From: an uncultured Erwinia sp.
GTDB lineage: Bacteria > Pseudomonadota > Gammaproteobacteria > Enterobacterales > Enterobacteriaceae
Direction of reading: 5' to 3'
Length of the DNA stretch: 64,000 nucleotides
NCBI GenBank assembly: GCA_913775305.1
Contig: CAJYIY010000082.1
Coordinates: 1 to 64,000, forward strand
Shown here: piece after piece, positions 48,111 to 56,520 of the stretch
Layout of the letters: the number at the start of each line of letters is the position of its first letter
How positions within the stretch are numbered: position 1 is the stretch's first letter
Position numbers and translations under genes: made by a program
Notes under the pieces: model-generated
Told to the model about the DNA's origin: nothing
The model's database searches: none
The model's input: the letters and a program-made list of their open reading frames with translations, nothing else

Positions 48111-49480
48111 TGAAGTCCCTGATAACCACGCTGCTGCTGATGGCAGCATGCAGCGCGGCGGCGAGCGATCCGCAGCCTGACCCGGCGCTGATTGCGCGGG
48201 GCAGATACCTGGCCGTGGCGGCCGACTGTGGTGCCTGTCACCGCCAGACCGTCAGCAACGGCGCGCCCTTTGCCGGTGGCAGCGTTATCGCCTCACCGAT
48301 GGGGCGCATTGTGGCCAGCAACATTACCCCGTCAAAACAATTTGGCATTGGTAACTACAGCGAGCAGCAGTTTGCCGATGCGCTGCGCAAAGGGATAGCC
48401 TCTGACAGCAGCAACCTCTATCCGGCTATGCCGTATACCGCTTACCGGGGAATGACCGATGCAGATACCCACGCCCTGTATGCTTATCTGATGCACGGAG
48501 TCGAACCTTACGATCGCGCACCAGCAGAAAATACCGCGCTGGCATTTCCGTTTAATATCCGTCAGCTGATGTGGGGCTGGAACCTGCTGTACCGGGACAA
48601 TCCGCCGTTTGAACCGCAGTCCGGTCTGAGCGCGCAGCTTAACCGCGGCAAATATCTGGTCGATGTGCTGGCTCACTGCAGCACCTGCCATACGCCTCGC
48701 AACATGATGATGGCCGAAGACAACCATCGTTATCTGTCCGGCGGCCCGTTAGAGGGCTGGTATGCACCCAACATCACTCCGGATAAATCAGGCATTGGCG
48801 ACTGGAGCCAGCAGGATCTGGTGACCTACCTGAAAACCGGCCACCTTGCAGGTAAAGCTCAGGCTGCGGGGCCAATGGGCGAAGCGGTTGAACACAGTTT
48901 CCGCTACCTGAAGGATGATGATTTACAGGCGATCGCAGCATGGATCAAGCAGGTTCCTGCACAGTCTGGCCCGCTGGCCCGGGTCGGCTCTGTGCCTGCC
49001 CTTGTCGATATCAATGCGACTGTCGGTGGACAGGGTGATCAGGCTTCGCTGGCGAACAGTGTATCCACCGACGGTGCGACACTCTATAGTGCTGCCTGCT
49101 CCAGCTGTCACGGGCAGACAGGCGAAGGAACAAAGGATAACTTCTATCCGTCACTGACGCACAACAGTGCGGTATCTGCCGCCACGCCGGACAATCTGGT
49201 GATGACGGTGGTTGAGGGTATTCATCGTCAGGGTAGCGATGCGGATGTCAGCATGCCGGCGTTTGCCGCCCAGTTGAACAATGCGCAGATTGCTTCGGTT
49301 ACCCACTACGTCCGCAGCCACTTTGCCGGTATCAGCCAGCCCGTGACGGCAGAGGACGTGAGCCAGATACGCAACGGTGGAGAACCCCCGTTCATCATGC
49401 GCTACAAAAACGGGTTTATGGCTGCTTGCGCACTGCTGCTGGTGCTGATCGTGCTGCTGCGCTGGCGCAGAAAGCGCTGA
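48107..49480 (+). CDS. Tri-haem cytochrome c subunit of the FAD-dependent dehydrogenase
   Basis: 457 residues. Signal peptide 'MMKSLITTLLLMAACSAAAS', three haem-binding motifs CGACH (near 45), CSTCH (near 190) and CSSCH (near 325), and a C-terminal anchor helix 'FMAACALLLVLIVLLRW' with a basic end. It carries electrons from the flavoprotein to ubiquinone. ATGA overlap with the large subunit. It is a paralogue of the cytochrome at 15174-16469. Confidence 0.9.
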   Translation: MMKSLITTLLLMAACSAAASDPQPDPALIARGRYLAVAADCGACHRQTVSNGAPFAGGSVIASPMGRIVASNITPSKQFGIGNYSEQQFADALRKGIASDSSNLYPAMPYTAYRGMTDADTHALYAYLMHGVEPYDRAPAENTALAFPFNIRQLMWGWNLLYRDNPPFEPQSGLSAQLNRGKYLVDVLAHCSTCHTPRNMMMAEDNHRYLSGGPLEGWYAPNITPDKSGIGDWSQQDLVTYLKTGHLAGKAQAAGPMGEAVEHSFRYLKDDDLQAIAAWIKQVPAQSGPLARVGSVPALVDINATVGGQGDQASLANSVSTDGATLYSAACSSCHGQTGEGTKDNFYPSLTHNSAVSAATPDNLVMTVVEGIHRQGSDADVSMPAFAAQLNNAQIASVTHYVRSHFAGISQPVTAEDVSQIRNGGEPPFIMRYKNGFMAACALLLVLIVLLRWRRKR

Positions 49481-49606
49481 AGTATGCGGAAAAATGGCCG
49501 GCATCTTACTCATTAATGACCCGGATGCCGGAGCAAGCCGCTTGATAAAAATTGATTTAAATCAATATACTTACCTCGACTTTTAGCCACAAAACAGGCG
49601 GCGAGA

Positions 49607-49658
49607 GGCCATTCATGTCGCCAGCCATGCATTTCATTCCCTCTACGCGGCAATTCAT
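49607..49658 (+). promoter_or_regulatory. Three direct YpdB-type boxes upstream of yhjX
   Basis: GGCCATTCAT (49607-49616), TGCATTTCAT (49628-49637) and GGCAATTCAT (49649-49658), each separated by exactly 11 bases (21-bp period). The known E. coli YpdB site upstream of yhjX is GGCATTTCAT-N11-GGCATTTCAT; these differ by one base each from it. The yhjX start is 83 bp downstream. A -10-like TTAAAAT lies at about 49691. Confidence 0.85.
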
Positions 49659-49741
49659 GCCCTTTCTGACCGCCAGGGTCGCAGGCGGGCTTAAAATTTC
49701 TCCAGTTTAAAGATTCTTAGCATTCCCACTGGGAGAAATAC

Positions 49742-50968
49742 ATGAACGCACCAGCATTAAGCAGCAGCGTAAACCGCACCCGTTGGTTAACCCTGACTGG
49801 CACCATCATGACTCAGTTTGCCCTCGGATCGGTTTACACCTGGAGCCTGTTCAACAGCCACCTGTCCAGCAAGCTGGATGCACCAATCGGTAAGGTGGCG
49901 TTGGCCTTTGGCCTGCTGAGCCTGGGCCTGGCGCTGGCTTCTTCCGTCGCCGGGAAGCTGCAGGATCGTTTCGGCGTCCGTAAGGTCACGCTGTCTGCCG
50001 GACTGCTGATGGCCGCCGGGCTGATGCTGACTTCGCAGGCGGACAGCCTGTTTATGCTCTACCTCACTGCGGGCGTTCTGGTCGGCCTGGCAGATGGTGC
50101 GGGCTACCTGATCACCCTGTCTAACTGCGTGAAGTGGTTCCCGGAGCGTAAAGGACTGATCTCCGCCTGCTCAATCGGGGCTTATGGGTTGGGCAGCCTG
50201 GGCTTTAAATTTATCTGCAGCTACCTGCTCAGCGTCAACAGCCTGGAAACCACCTTTATTATCTGGGGCGGACTGGCGATGGTGTTGATCGTGCTGGGAT
50301 CGCTGATGATGAAGGATGCGCCGCTGCAGAACGCCTCAGCCCGCCGCAGCACTCAGCCGGTTCGTGATTACACCCTGGCAGAATCCATGCGCCTGCCGCA
50401 GTACTGGATGCTGGCGCTGATGTTCCTGACGGCCTGTATGAGCGGTCTGTATGTCATTGGTGTAGCGAAGGATATCGGTGAAAGCCTCGTTCACCTCAGT
50501 GCCCAGACTGCTGCCAGCGCGGTAACCATTATTGCTATTGCTAACCTGAGTGGCCGTCTGATACTGGGCATTATGTCAGATAAAGTGGCGCGCATTCGTG
50601 TCATCAGCCTGGCGCAGGTGGTCTCTTTGTGTGGCATGAGCATCCTGCTGTTCAGCAACATGAGTGAAACGACTTTCTTTGTTGCCGTAGCCTGTGTCGC
50701 CTTCAGCTTTGGCGGAACCATTACCGTTTACCCGTCGCTGGTGAGTGATTTCTTTGGGCTCAATAACCTGACCAAAAACTACGGGGTGATTTATCTCGGC
50801 TTCGGTGTCGGTAGCGTGCTTGGCTCGCTGATCGCCTCGCTGTTCGGCGGTTTTATGGTTACCTTCAGCCTGATTATGGCCCTGTTGGTGGTTTCCCTGC
50901 TGATGTCGGCGACGATCCGCATGCCAAACGCCAGCGCGGAGCAGAAAAGTGAGTTGCAGCACGCCTGA
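49742..50968 (+). CDS. yhjX: YhjX, pyruvate-inducible MFS transporter (OFA family)
   Basis: Major facilitator of the oxalate:formate antiporter family, 408 residues with 12 helices. Near-identical to E. coli YhjX across 'ITQFALGSVYTWSLFN'-type N-terminus (here 'MTQFALGSVYTWSLFNSHL'), 'SNCVKWFPERKGLISA' near 132 and 'FFGLNNLTKNYGVIYLGFG' near 335. In E. coli it is the main target of the YpdA/YpdB system, induced by pyruvate; its substrate is not settled. Ribosome site GGGAGAAATAC before the ATG. Confidence 0.94.
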   Translation: MNAPALSSSVNRTRWLTLTGTIMTQFALGSVYTWSLFNSHLSSKLDAPIGKVALAFGLLSLGLALASSVAGKLQDRFGVRKVTLSAGLLMAAGLMLTSQADSLFMLYLTAGVLVGLADGAGYLITLSNCVKWFPERKGLISACSIGAYGLGSLGFKFICSYLLSVNSLETTFIIWGGLAMVLIVLGSLMMKDAPLQNASARRSTQPVRDYTLAESMRLPQYWMLALMFLTACMSGLYVIGVAKDIGESLVHLSAQTAASAVTIIAIANLSGRLILGIMSDKVARIRVISLAQVVSLCGMSILLFSNMSETTFFVAVACVAFSFGGTITVYPSLVSDFFGLNNLTKNYGVIYLGFGVGSVLGSLIASLFGGFMVTFSLIMALLVVSLLMSATIRMPNASAEQKSELQHA

Positions 50969-50987
50969 CAGCTGACCAGTTGAGATC

Positions 50988-51018
50988 AACCGCCGTCCTG
51001 ACCGACGGCGGTTTTTTT
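50988..51018 (+). terminator. Terminator of yhjX
   Basis: Stem AACCGCCGTC / GACGGCGGTT, loop CTGACC, followed by TTTTTTT. The next gene, on the minus strand, ends right at the hairpin, so it can serve both. Confidence 0.9.
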
Positions 51019-51898
51019 ATCGGTGAATAAAACGCGGCTCGGGAAGCCCGGCAACGTTGACCCGGACGGCAAACAGATCGCCGGACTGAGGATACTGCGC
51101 CAGTTCTTCGGCGCTACGGTTTTCACGCGAGCTGGTGATATACAGCGTTTTCAGATCGCTGCCGCCAAAAGCCACCATGGTGGGCCAGCGCACCGGCAGC
51201 GGGATCTCATCAACGATCTTACCGCTGGCCGGGTCGAGACGAATCACCCGCTGACCGTCAAACATTGCCGACCAGTAAAAACCCTCCGAGTCCACGGCCG
51301 CGCCGTCCGGCAAACCACCCTGCTGCTGAATAAAGTGCCTGACCACCTCCCGCTCGCCGGGCTCACCCGCAGCATCAAGCGGATAGCGATACATCATACC
51401 ATTGGGCGTATCGGTGTGGTACATCCAGCGGCGGTCGGGGGAAAACGCCAGCCCGTTGGAAATTTTGACATCCTGCGCCTTTACCTTCAGCGCCAGGTTC
51501 TCATCCACGCGGCAGAGTTTCCCGCCGTTACGATCCTGAGGCTCCCACAGGCTGCCGCACCAGAAGCGACCAAAGGGATCGACACGGCCATCGTTAAAGC
51601 GGCTCAGCGCCGCCTCTCCCGGATTGTCCGCGATTCGCTGAACGATGTTTCCTTGCTCATCCAGGAAATACACTCCGCTACGCAGTGCGGCAATCAGCCC
51701 GCCTTCCGCGCGCAGGCCGATGCAGCCGATATCTTCCGCCACCGGCCAGACCTGATGTTCGCCGCTTAACGGGTCGAAACGATGCAGCGCAGGCGCGAGG
51801 ATATCGACAAACCAGAGCACCTGATGCTGCGTATCCCACAGCGGGCACTCACCCAGTTCGGCCTGCACGCGCAGGACGTTGGCAACCTGATAGCTCAT
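51017..51898 (-). CDS. SMP-30/gluconolactonase-family protein
   Basis: Six-bladed propeller hydrolase, 293 residues from the ATG at 51898 (AAGGAG seven bases upstream). 'LGECPLWDTQHQVLWFVD' near residue 14 carries the metal-binding Glu; 'LSRFNDGRVDPFGRFWCGS' near 100, 'ISNGLAFSPDRRWMYHTD' near 145 and 'LPDGAAVDSEGFYW' near 198 supply the other ligands (Asn, Asp). No signal peptide, so cytoplasmic. It probably opens an aldonolactone; context beside a sugar(-acid) dehydrogenase suggests sugar oxidation, but regucalcin-like roles are possible. Confidence 0.85.
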   Translation of the reverse strand: MSYQVANVLRVQAELGECPLWDTQHQVLWFVDILAPALHRFDPLSGEHQVWPVAEDIGCIGLRAEGGLIAALRSGVYFLDEQGNIVQRIADNPGEAALSRFNDGRVDPFGRFWCGSLWEPQDRNGGKLCRVDENLALKVKAQDVKISNGLAFSPDRRWMYHTDTPNGMMYRYPLDAAGEPGEREVVRHFIQQQGGLPDGAAVDSEGFYWSAMFDGQRVIRLDPASGKIVDEIPLPVRWPTMVAFGGSDLKTLYITSSRENRSAEELAQYPQSGDLFAVRVNVAGLPEPRFIHR

Positions 51899-52061
51899 TT
51901 CCACTCCTTCCCGCTCATCTCTGTTATCGCCCACTTAGTCAGAAATAATAAAGTCACTCACTCTACACTGTCAGCGGGCAAAGCCTGCACACAGCAAGAT
52001 AACAATAAAGAAAGTGGTTATTTTTAATAAATTTCGGGCGGAAATTCATCCGCCCATTTTT

Positions 52062-52346
52062 TTAGCTTTTAATACTGTAATTGCACTGATACCAGGCTTT
52101 CATCAGCCCGGGTACGTGACTCTCCTGCGGAGAGAGGGCTTCAACTTTATCAAACCCCCTTTCGGTGCAGTAACGCTCAATATCTTGAGCCAGCGCCGCT
52201 TTATCCACTTTGGTTGGATTAAAACGGTACTGCACGGTATTGACCGCCGGATCTTCATCCACTTTTTCAAAGGCACCGGGCTTACTGGATGTGCATCCCA
52301 CCAGCAGCATTGTGGCCACTAAGGCCGTCATTGTTGTTTTCATCAT
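52062..52346 (-). CDS. Small predicted lipoprotein
   Basis: 94-residue lipoprotein: 'MMKTTMTALVATMLLVGCTSS' with lipobox LVGC (Cys18). ATG at 52346 has GGAGG eight bases upstream. The mature part 'YRFNPTKVDKAALAQDIERY' and 'CTERGFDKVEALSPQESHVP' has two cysteines; no family recognised. Stands alone between the lactonase and the membrane protein genes. Confidence 0.7.
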   Translation of the reverse strand: MMKTTMTALVATMLLVGCTSSKPGAFEKVDEDPAVNTVQYRFNPTKVDKAALAQDIERYCTERGFDKVEALSPQESHVPGLMKAWYQCNYSIKS

Positions 52347-52638
52347 GGCTTTTTCCTCCGGCCAGCATAATAACAACCTCGCCTCCGGGGACTATCAGAC
52401 TACGGCGCATTTGCATTTTTTTACTCAGCGGTAGGTCGTATCACTCACAGAGCTCAGCGCAGAAATGCCATGGTTTTACCGATTGAATCAATATGGGGAG
52501 ACGTCTGGCGTTATTAGCCGTTCAATGCGATGCTTATTCACAGACAACGCGAATGTCTGAACCACACCAGGTTTTTATTGTTATATCATTAAATTAAATA
52601 ATGAATTATGCCCGCGGCGAGCGGGCTTTTTTTCAGGA
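52347..52638. other. Gene-less interval containing a strong plus-strand terminator
   Basis: About 290 bp without an open frame of note. It ends with a typical terminator on the plus strand at 52610-52633, although both flanking genes are on the minus strand. A small RNA on the plus strand would explain this. Confidence 0.35.
52610..52633 (+). terminator. Plus-strand terminator with no known upstream gene
   Basis: Stem GCCCGC / GCGGGC, loop GGCGA, followed by TTTTTTT. Downstream of the minus-strand gene that ends at 52639 it reads with the A-run first, so its efficient direction is plus. Confidence 0.75.
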
Positions 52639-53445
52639 TTAATTACCTGTTCCACTAATTATTATACGCAAAACGTTGGCTGAATCTTTATCCGCAAGTG
52701 CCAGCACAGACTGATAAAGATCGATAGTCATGTCGCAGAGTTTGCTCTCGTCCACGCCAGGTTCTGCCGGGGTGTTCAGAGTTTGTAAGTCACTGCCCCA
52801 TTTGCCATACAGCTTTTTCACTACTGACTGAAGCTGCTTTCGGCCGTGCGGCAGGTCCACCGTACGATCGCCACCACGGCTGTTGGCTAACAGCCTGTCC
52901 ATCGTCTGCATTTCGCTCTCGATTAGCGACGGCGGCAGCAGCTCTGCAATATCCACGCCTCCCCTGACCTGCGGGAAAAGGAAGCGGAAACAGCGATCCG
53001 CGCTCTGCTGGCGCAGCTGCTTCATCTCCTCCAGCGAAATTTTCATGTAGCCGATGAGATCCTCGTCCGCAGCCGTGTTTATCCGCTGATTGAGCAACTC
53101 AGCGGCCAGCGGGCGCAGACGGTCAAACGCCTGCTGTTCAGCCAGTCCGGCCTGCAGCGCATTCTGCAACTTATCGCTGGCCTGCCTGTACAGTGCGGGC
53201 TGCTGTATTTTGATGGTACGCCATACCGGCAGCGTAGCCAGCTTTTGCCGGGCGGCCTCCAGCCGGGCTGTTTCCGCCTGCTGCGGTGCCAGCCAGCGAA
53301 AGTAGTAGAGGTTGCCCGCCACCAGCGGGAGGATCAGCAGCAGCAGCGCGGCTATCTTCCCCAGGCTGCCGCGCTTCACCAGTAGCGCAATCACCACCAG
53401 CCAGACCAGGGCAATCGCTGAAGAAATCATGACGGGTTGAGACAT
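52639..53445 (-). CDS. Uncharacterised membrane protein
   Basis: 268 residues. Two N-terminal helices at about 6-23 ('MISSAIALVWLVVIALLVKR') and 28-48, then a long hydrophilic domain with 'QKLATLPVWRTIKIQQPALY' and 'RQASDKLQNALQAGLAEQQA', mostly helical and with coiled-coil character. No enzyme motif recognised. An ATG 15 bp inside is an alternative start. Likely inner-membrane with a cytoplasmic or periplasmic domain; function unknown. Confidence 0.6.
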   Translation of the reverse strand: MSQPVMISSAIALVWLVVIALLVKRGSLGKIAALLLLILPLVAGNLYYFRWLAPQQAETARLEAARQKLATLPVWRTIKIQQPALYRQASDKLQNALQAGLAEQQAFDRLRPLAAELLNQRINTAADEDLIGYMKISLEEMKQLRQQSADRCFRFLFPQVRGGVDIAELLPPSLIESEMQTMDRLLANSRGGDRTVDLPHGRKQLQSVVKKLYGKWGSDLQTLNTPAEPGVDESKLCDMTIDLYQSVLALADKDSANVLRIIISGTGN

Positions 53446-53499
53446 TAAAACGGTTTTCCTGATGCAGTCAGGCCGGCCAGCGGCCTGAAGTAAACGGGC

Positions 53500-53949
53500 T
53501 TAATCAGCCCGAACGTCGACTAATACCGGACAGCTGGCGCGTTCAATGACCGAAGCGCTGCATGAACCTTTCAGCAGGCGGTTAAATGAAGAGAGGTGCC
53601 GCCGCCCCATGATAATCATTGCGGCGTTCAGCGAATTAGCCTGAGCCACAATGGTTTCTGCCGATTCACCGGCAATCACCCGCCCGCGAGCCGTCACGCC
53701 GGATTTTTGCAGCTCTGACAGCGCGTTGCGCACCACCGCTTCGGCGGTGTTTTGTTCGTCCAGCGCCATGCCAAAATCACCGGGATCTTCCCCGGCTTCA
53801 ATCTCAAACGGCCCGGAGGAGGCGTAGCTGACGTCAATACAGCACAGCACCACCACCTCCGCCCGCTGCGCCAGCGCCTGTTCCGCGGCCAGAGCCACTA
53901 CTTTGCGAGCTATATCAGAATTATCAACGGCGACTAAAAGCGTTTTCAT
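53500..53949 (-). CDS. Universal stress protein (UspA family)
   Basis: 149-residue cytoplasmic Usp-fold protein. N-terminal 'MKTLLVAVDNSDIARKVVAL' (V-D-x-S nucleotide-binding Asp), 'VIAGESAETIVAQAN' near 93 and 'AAMIIMGRRHLSSFNRLLKG' then 'SCSASVIERASCPVLV' near 113-145. The G-x-x-x9-G-S pattern is close to the ATP-binding UspFG type (G-R-R in place of G-S-R). Twelve bp downstream of the iclR-type gene, so possibly co-transcribed with it. Confidence 0.88.
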   Translation of the reverse strand: MKTLLVAVDNSDIARKVVALAAEQALAQRAEVVVLCCIDVSYASSGPFEIEAGEDPGDFGMALDEQNTAEAVVRNALSELQKSGVTARGRVIAGESAETIVAQANSLNAAMIIMGRRHLSSFNRLLKGSCSASVIERASCPVLVDVRAD

Positions 53950-53961
53950 GGCTTTCTCCTG

Positions 53962-54747
53962 TTAATCACGCAATGCCACTTTGCCAATTTCATCAACCAT
54001 CCCGAGTTTACATTTAAGGATTTCCTGACGGTAACGATCTTCAAATTTTTCAAAACGGGGAGTGGGAACCAGAAGACTGATGGAGAAACGTCCCAGAATG
54101 GTATCGATAGCCACCGCCATCGTCGATACGCCCTCCAGCGTTTCACCCCGGTCATAGGCCAGACCGGTACGACGAATTTCCGTTAAGTGCGCCAGCAGCG
54201 CCGGAAAATCACGCACGGTCAGATCGGTGATGGCCTGATAGGCTTCGCCGAGCAGCTCCCGGGCGGCATCATCGCTGTCCAGCGCCAGCAGCGCACGCCC
54301 ACCGGAGGTGCTGTAGAGCGGCAGATTCATCCCGATGCGCGGCACGACGCGCAGTTCACGCTCTGCCACCACATAATGCACTATCGCCAGCTGTAAACCG
54401 CTGGCCCTGCCCAGCGACACCGTTTCGCCCGTTGCCTGACACAGCGCCTGAAGCCAGGGCTGCGCAATCGCCACCACATCGGTATGCACATTGGCAATCA
54501 GCCGCAGCAGAGCCGGGCCGAGCCGCACACCGCCTGCGCTGCCCTGGCTGCGAACTAACTGTACGGAGTCCAGTGCAGCAACGATGCGCTGTACGGTGGA
54601 ACGCGGAAGATCGACCGCCAGCGCAATTTCCCCGAGGCTCATCCCATCAGGCTTTGCGCCAAGCGCATCCAGAATTTTTGCCGCCCGAGTGATGACCTGA
54701 ATGCCACCGGTCTTTTCTTCATCGTGCGGTGTTACGGTTTCAGACAT
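53962..54747 (-). CDS. IclR-family transcriptional regulator
   Basis: 261 residues from the ATG at 54747 (GGAAAGAGAAT upstream). Winged helix-turn-helix at about 20-80: 'ITRAAKILDALGAKPDGMSL' and 'GEIALAVDLPRSTVQRIVAA'. The effector domain includes 'YSTSGGRALLALDSDDAARE' near 150 and 'RRTGLAYDRGETLEGVSTMA' near 195. Divergent from an MFS-HlyD efflux operon; the 162-bp spacer holds repeated TGCAATACACTGCA elements. Probably controls that operon. Confidence 0.88.
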   Translation of the reverse strand: MSETVTPHDEEKTGGIQVITRAAKILDALGAKPDGMSLGEIALAVDLPRSTVQRIVAALDSVQLVRSQGSAGGVRLGPALLRLIANVHTDVVAIAQPWLQALCQATGETVSLGRASGLQLAIVHYVVAERELRVVPRIGMNLPLYSTSGGRALLALDSDDAARELLGEAYQAITDLTVRDFPALLAHLTEIRRTGLAYDRGETLEGVSTMAVAIDTILGRFSISLLVPTPRFEKFEDRYRQEILKCKLGMVDEIGKVALRD

Positions 54748-54819
54748 AGCGATTCTCTTTCCTTGCTGTCGGGGGTTACTGTAGCACTTTTTCGTCCGGT
54801 TCGGCACGATGCATCGCAT

Positions 54820-54880
54820 TGCAATACACTGCATCAGAAGGTAATATCGGCGCCGTTGTATCACGATGCAATACACTGCA
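54820..54880. repeat. Two TGCAATACACTGCA direct repeats in the iclR-MFS spacer
   Basis: Identical 14-mers at 54820-54833 and 54867-54880, each with TGCA at both ends (dyad). A further ACGATGCA occurs before each copy (54806 and 54863). The 47-bp spacing is about 4.5 turns. Best read as operators of the adjacent IclR-type protein. Confidence 0.7.
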
Positions 54881-54909
54881 CCGATAATAATTCTATTGGA
54901 GTTCCTGCT

Positions 54910-56520
54910 ATGAACAGCTCGCCGGTGGCGATGCCACCGCCGCATCCTTTTACCCTGCGCCTGGCTCTCGGGCTCATTGGGGTGCTGATTGCCACGCTCA
55001 GTTCCGGCCTTAACGATCGCGTGACCGATCTGGCGCTGGCGGATATCCGTGCGGCGACGGGCATCGACTACGATACCGGCAGTTGGATCACCTCAGCCTA
55101 CCAGGCCGCTGAGGTCGCCGCGATGATGATTGCTCCGTGGCTGGCGGTCACCTTTTCACTGCGGCGTTTTACCCTGGCCGTTGCAGCAGGATTTGCCGGT
55201 CTGGCGGTGGTGCAGCCATTGGTTTCAGATCCGGGTCTGTTTATTGCTATCCGGATGATTCAGGGTCTGTTCGGCGGTGCGCTGCCGCCAATGCTGATGA
55301 CCGTGGCGCTGCGTTTTTTGCCCCCGCCCGTCAAGCTTTACGGACTGGCAGCTTATGCGATGACCGCCACCTTTGGTCCCAATATGGCCGCCTCCCTCGC
55401 TGCCTTCTGGACCGATTCGGTCGGCTGGCAGTTTGCCTTCTGGCAGGTGATCCCCCCCTGCCTGATCGCTGCCCTGCTGATCGGCTGGGGAATACCGCAG
55501 GATCCACTTCGCCTGGAGCGCTTCCGTCAGATCGATGCCTTCGGGATGCTGACCGGATGCAGCGGTATGGCACTGCTGATCCTGGCGTTAACCCAGGGGG
55601 AAAGACTGGCGTGGTTTCAGTCGCCGCTGATTGCCGGCATGTTGCTGGCATCCGCCGCGCTGCTGATAACCTTCTTGATTAACGAGTGGTATCACCCGCT
55701 GCCGCTGTTTAAATTGCAGATGCTGCAACGTAAAAATCTGACCCACGGCCTGCTGGTTCTGGCGGGAATACTGATGGTGTCGCTTTCCGGCTCCGCGCTG
55801 CCGTCTGCTTACTTCGCACAGATTGAGGGTTTTCGCACCGCACAGTTTGCCCCGCTGGCGCTGGCCATCGGTCTGCCGCAGTTGGCGATCGCCCCGCTTG
55901 TTGCCGCGCTGCTGAATTTTCGCCAGATTGACTGCCGGTGGGTCCTTGCCGTCGGAGCCGGGCTGATGATCGCTTCCTGCCTGCTGGGTATGCAGTTAAC
56001 CGATGAGTGGGCGCGACAGAATTTCTGGCTGATCCAGGTGCTACAGGCCTTTGGCCAGCCGATGCTGATCCTGCCAGTGCTGATGAGCGCCACCAGCGTG
56101 GTGATGCCGCCGGAAGGACCGTTTGCCTCGGCAATGTTTAATACCGTGCGCGGCTTTTCCAGCGTTGCCGCCGGTAGCCTGGTCGAGAACTTTCTCAGCC
56201 ATCGCGAGAAGTTCCACTCTCATGTCCTGGTCGATAACCTGGGCAACCGTCCCTGGCTGCTTACGGCAGAGAGCAGCAGTACGGCCTCCGGCCTTCAGCC
56301 GCTGCTGGCAGATGGCTCGGCCAGCTCCACGGAAAATCTCAGCCATTTCAGTACTCTGGTCAGGCATCAGGCGACGATCCTCAGCATCAGCGATACCTAT
56401 CAGTTAATTATTGGTTTTGCGCTGCTGCTGGTGCTGCTGACCGTCTGGCTGCCTAAACGCGTCTGGCCGCCGCAAACCCTGATTCATTCTGCTTTGCAAA
56501 CGACGAGAACAACATTATGA
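54910..56520 (+). CDS. MFS efflux transporter, DHA2 (EmrB/QacA) type
   Basis: 536 residues, about 14 helices. ATG at 54910 follows TTGGAGTT. 'LGLIGVLIATLSSGLNDRVT' near residue 18 and 'ALADIRAATGIDYDTGSWIT' near 40 are the DHA2 N-terminal motif (D-x-x-I-V-x-x-A-L-P-like); 'RMIQGLFGGALPPMLMT' near 117 is motif C-like. Operon with an HlyD-family adaptor (4-bp overlap), forming an inner-membrane efflux unit that would use TolC. Substrate unknown. Confidence 0.88.
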   Translation: MNSSPVAMPPPHPFTLRLALGLIGVLIATLSSGLNDRVTDLALADIRAATGIDYDTGSWITSAYQAAEVAAMMIAPWLAVTFSLRRFTLAVAAGFAGLAVVQPLVSDPGLFIAIRMIQGLFGGALPPMLMTVALRFLPPPVKLYGLAAYAMTATFGPNMAASLAAFWTDSVGWQFAFWQVIPPCLIAALLIGWGIPQDPLRLERFRQIDAFGMLTGCSGMALLILALTQGERLAWFQSPLIAGMLLASAALLITFLINEWYHPLPLFKLQMLQRKNLTHGLLVLAGILMVSLSGSALPSAYFAQIEGFRTAQFAPLALAIGLPQLAIAPLVAALLNFRQIDCRWVLAVGAGLMIASCLLGMQLTDEWARQNFWLIQVLQAFGQPMLILPVLMSATSVVMPPEGPFASAMFNTVRGFSSVAAGSLVENFLSHREKFHSHVLVDNLGNRPWLLTAESSSTASGLQPLLADGSASSTENLSHFSTLVRHQATILSISDTYQLIIGFALLLVLLTVWLPKRVWPPQTLIHSALQTTRTTL

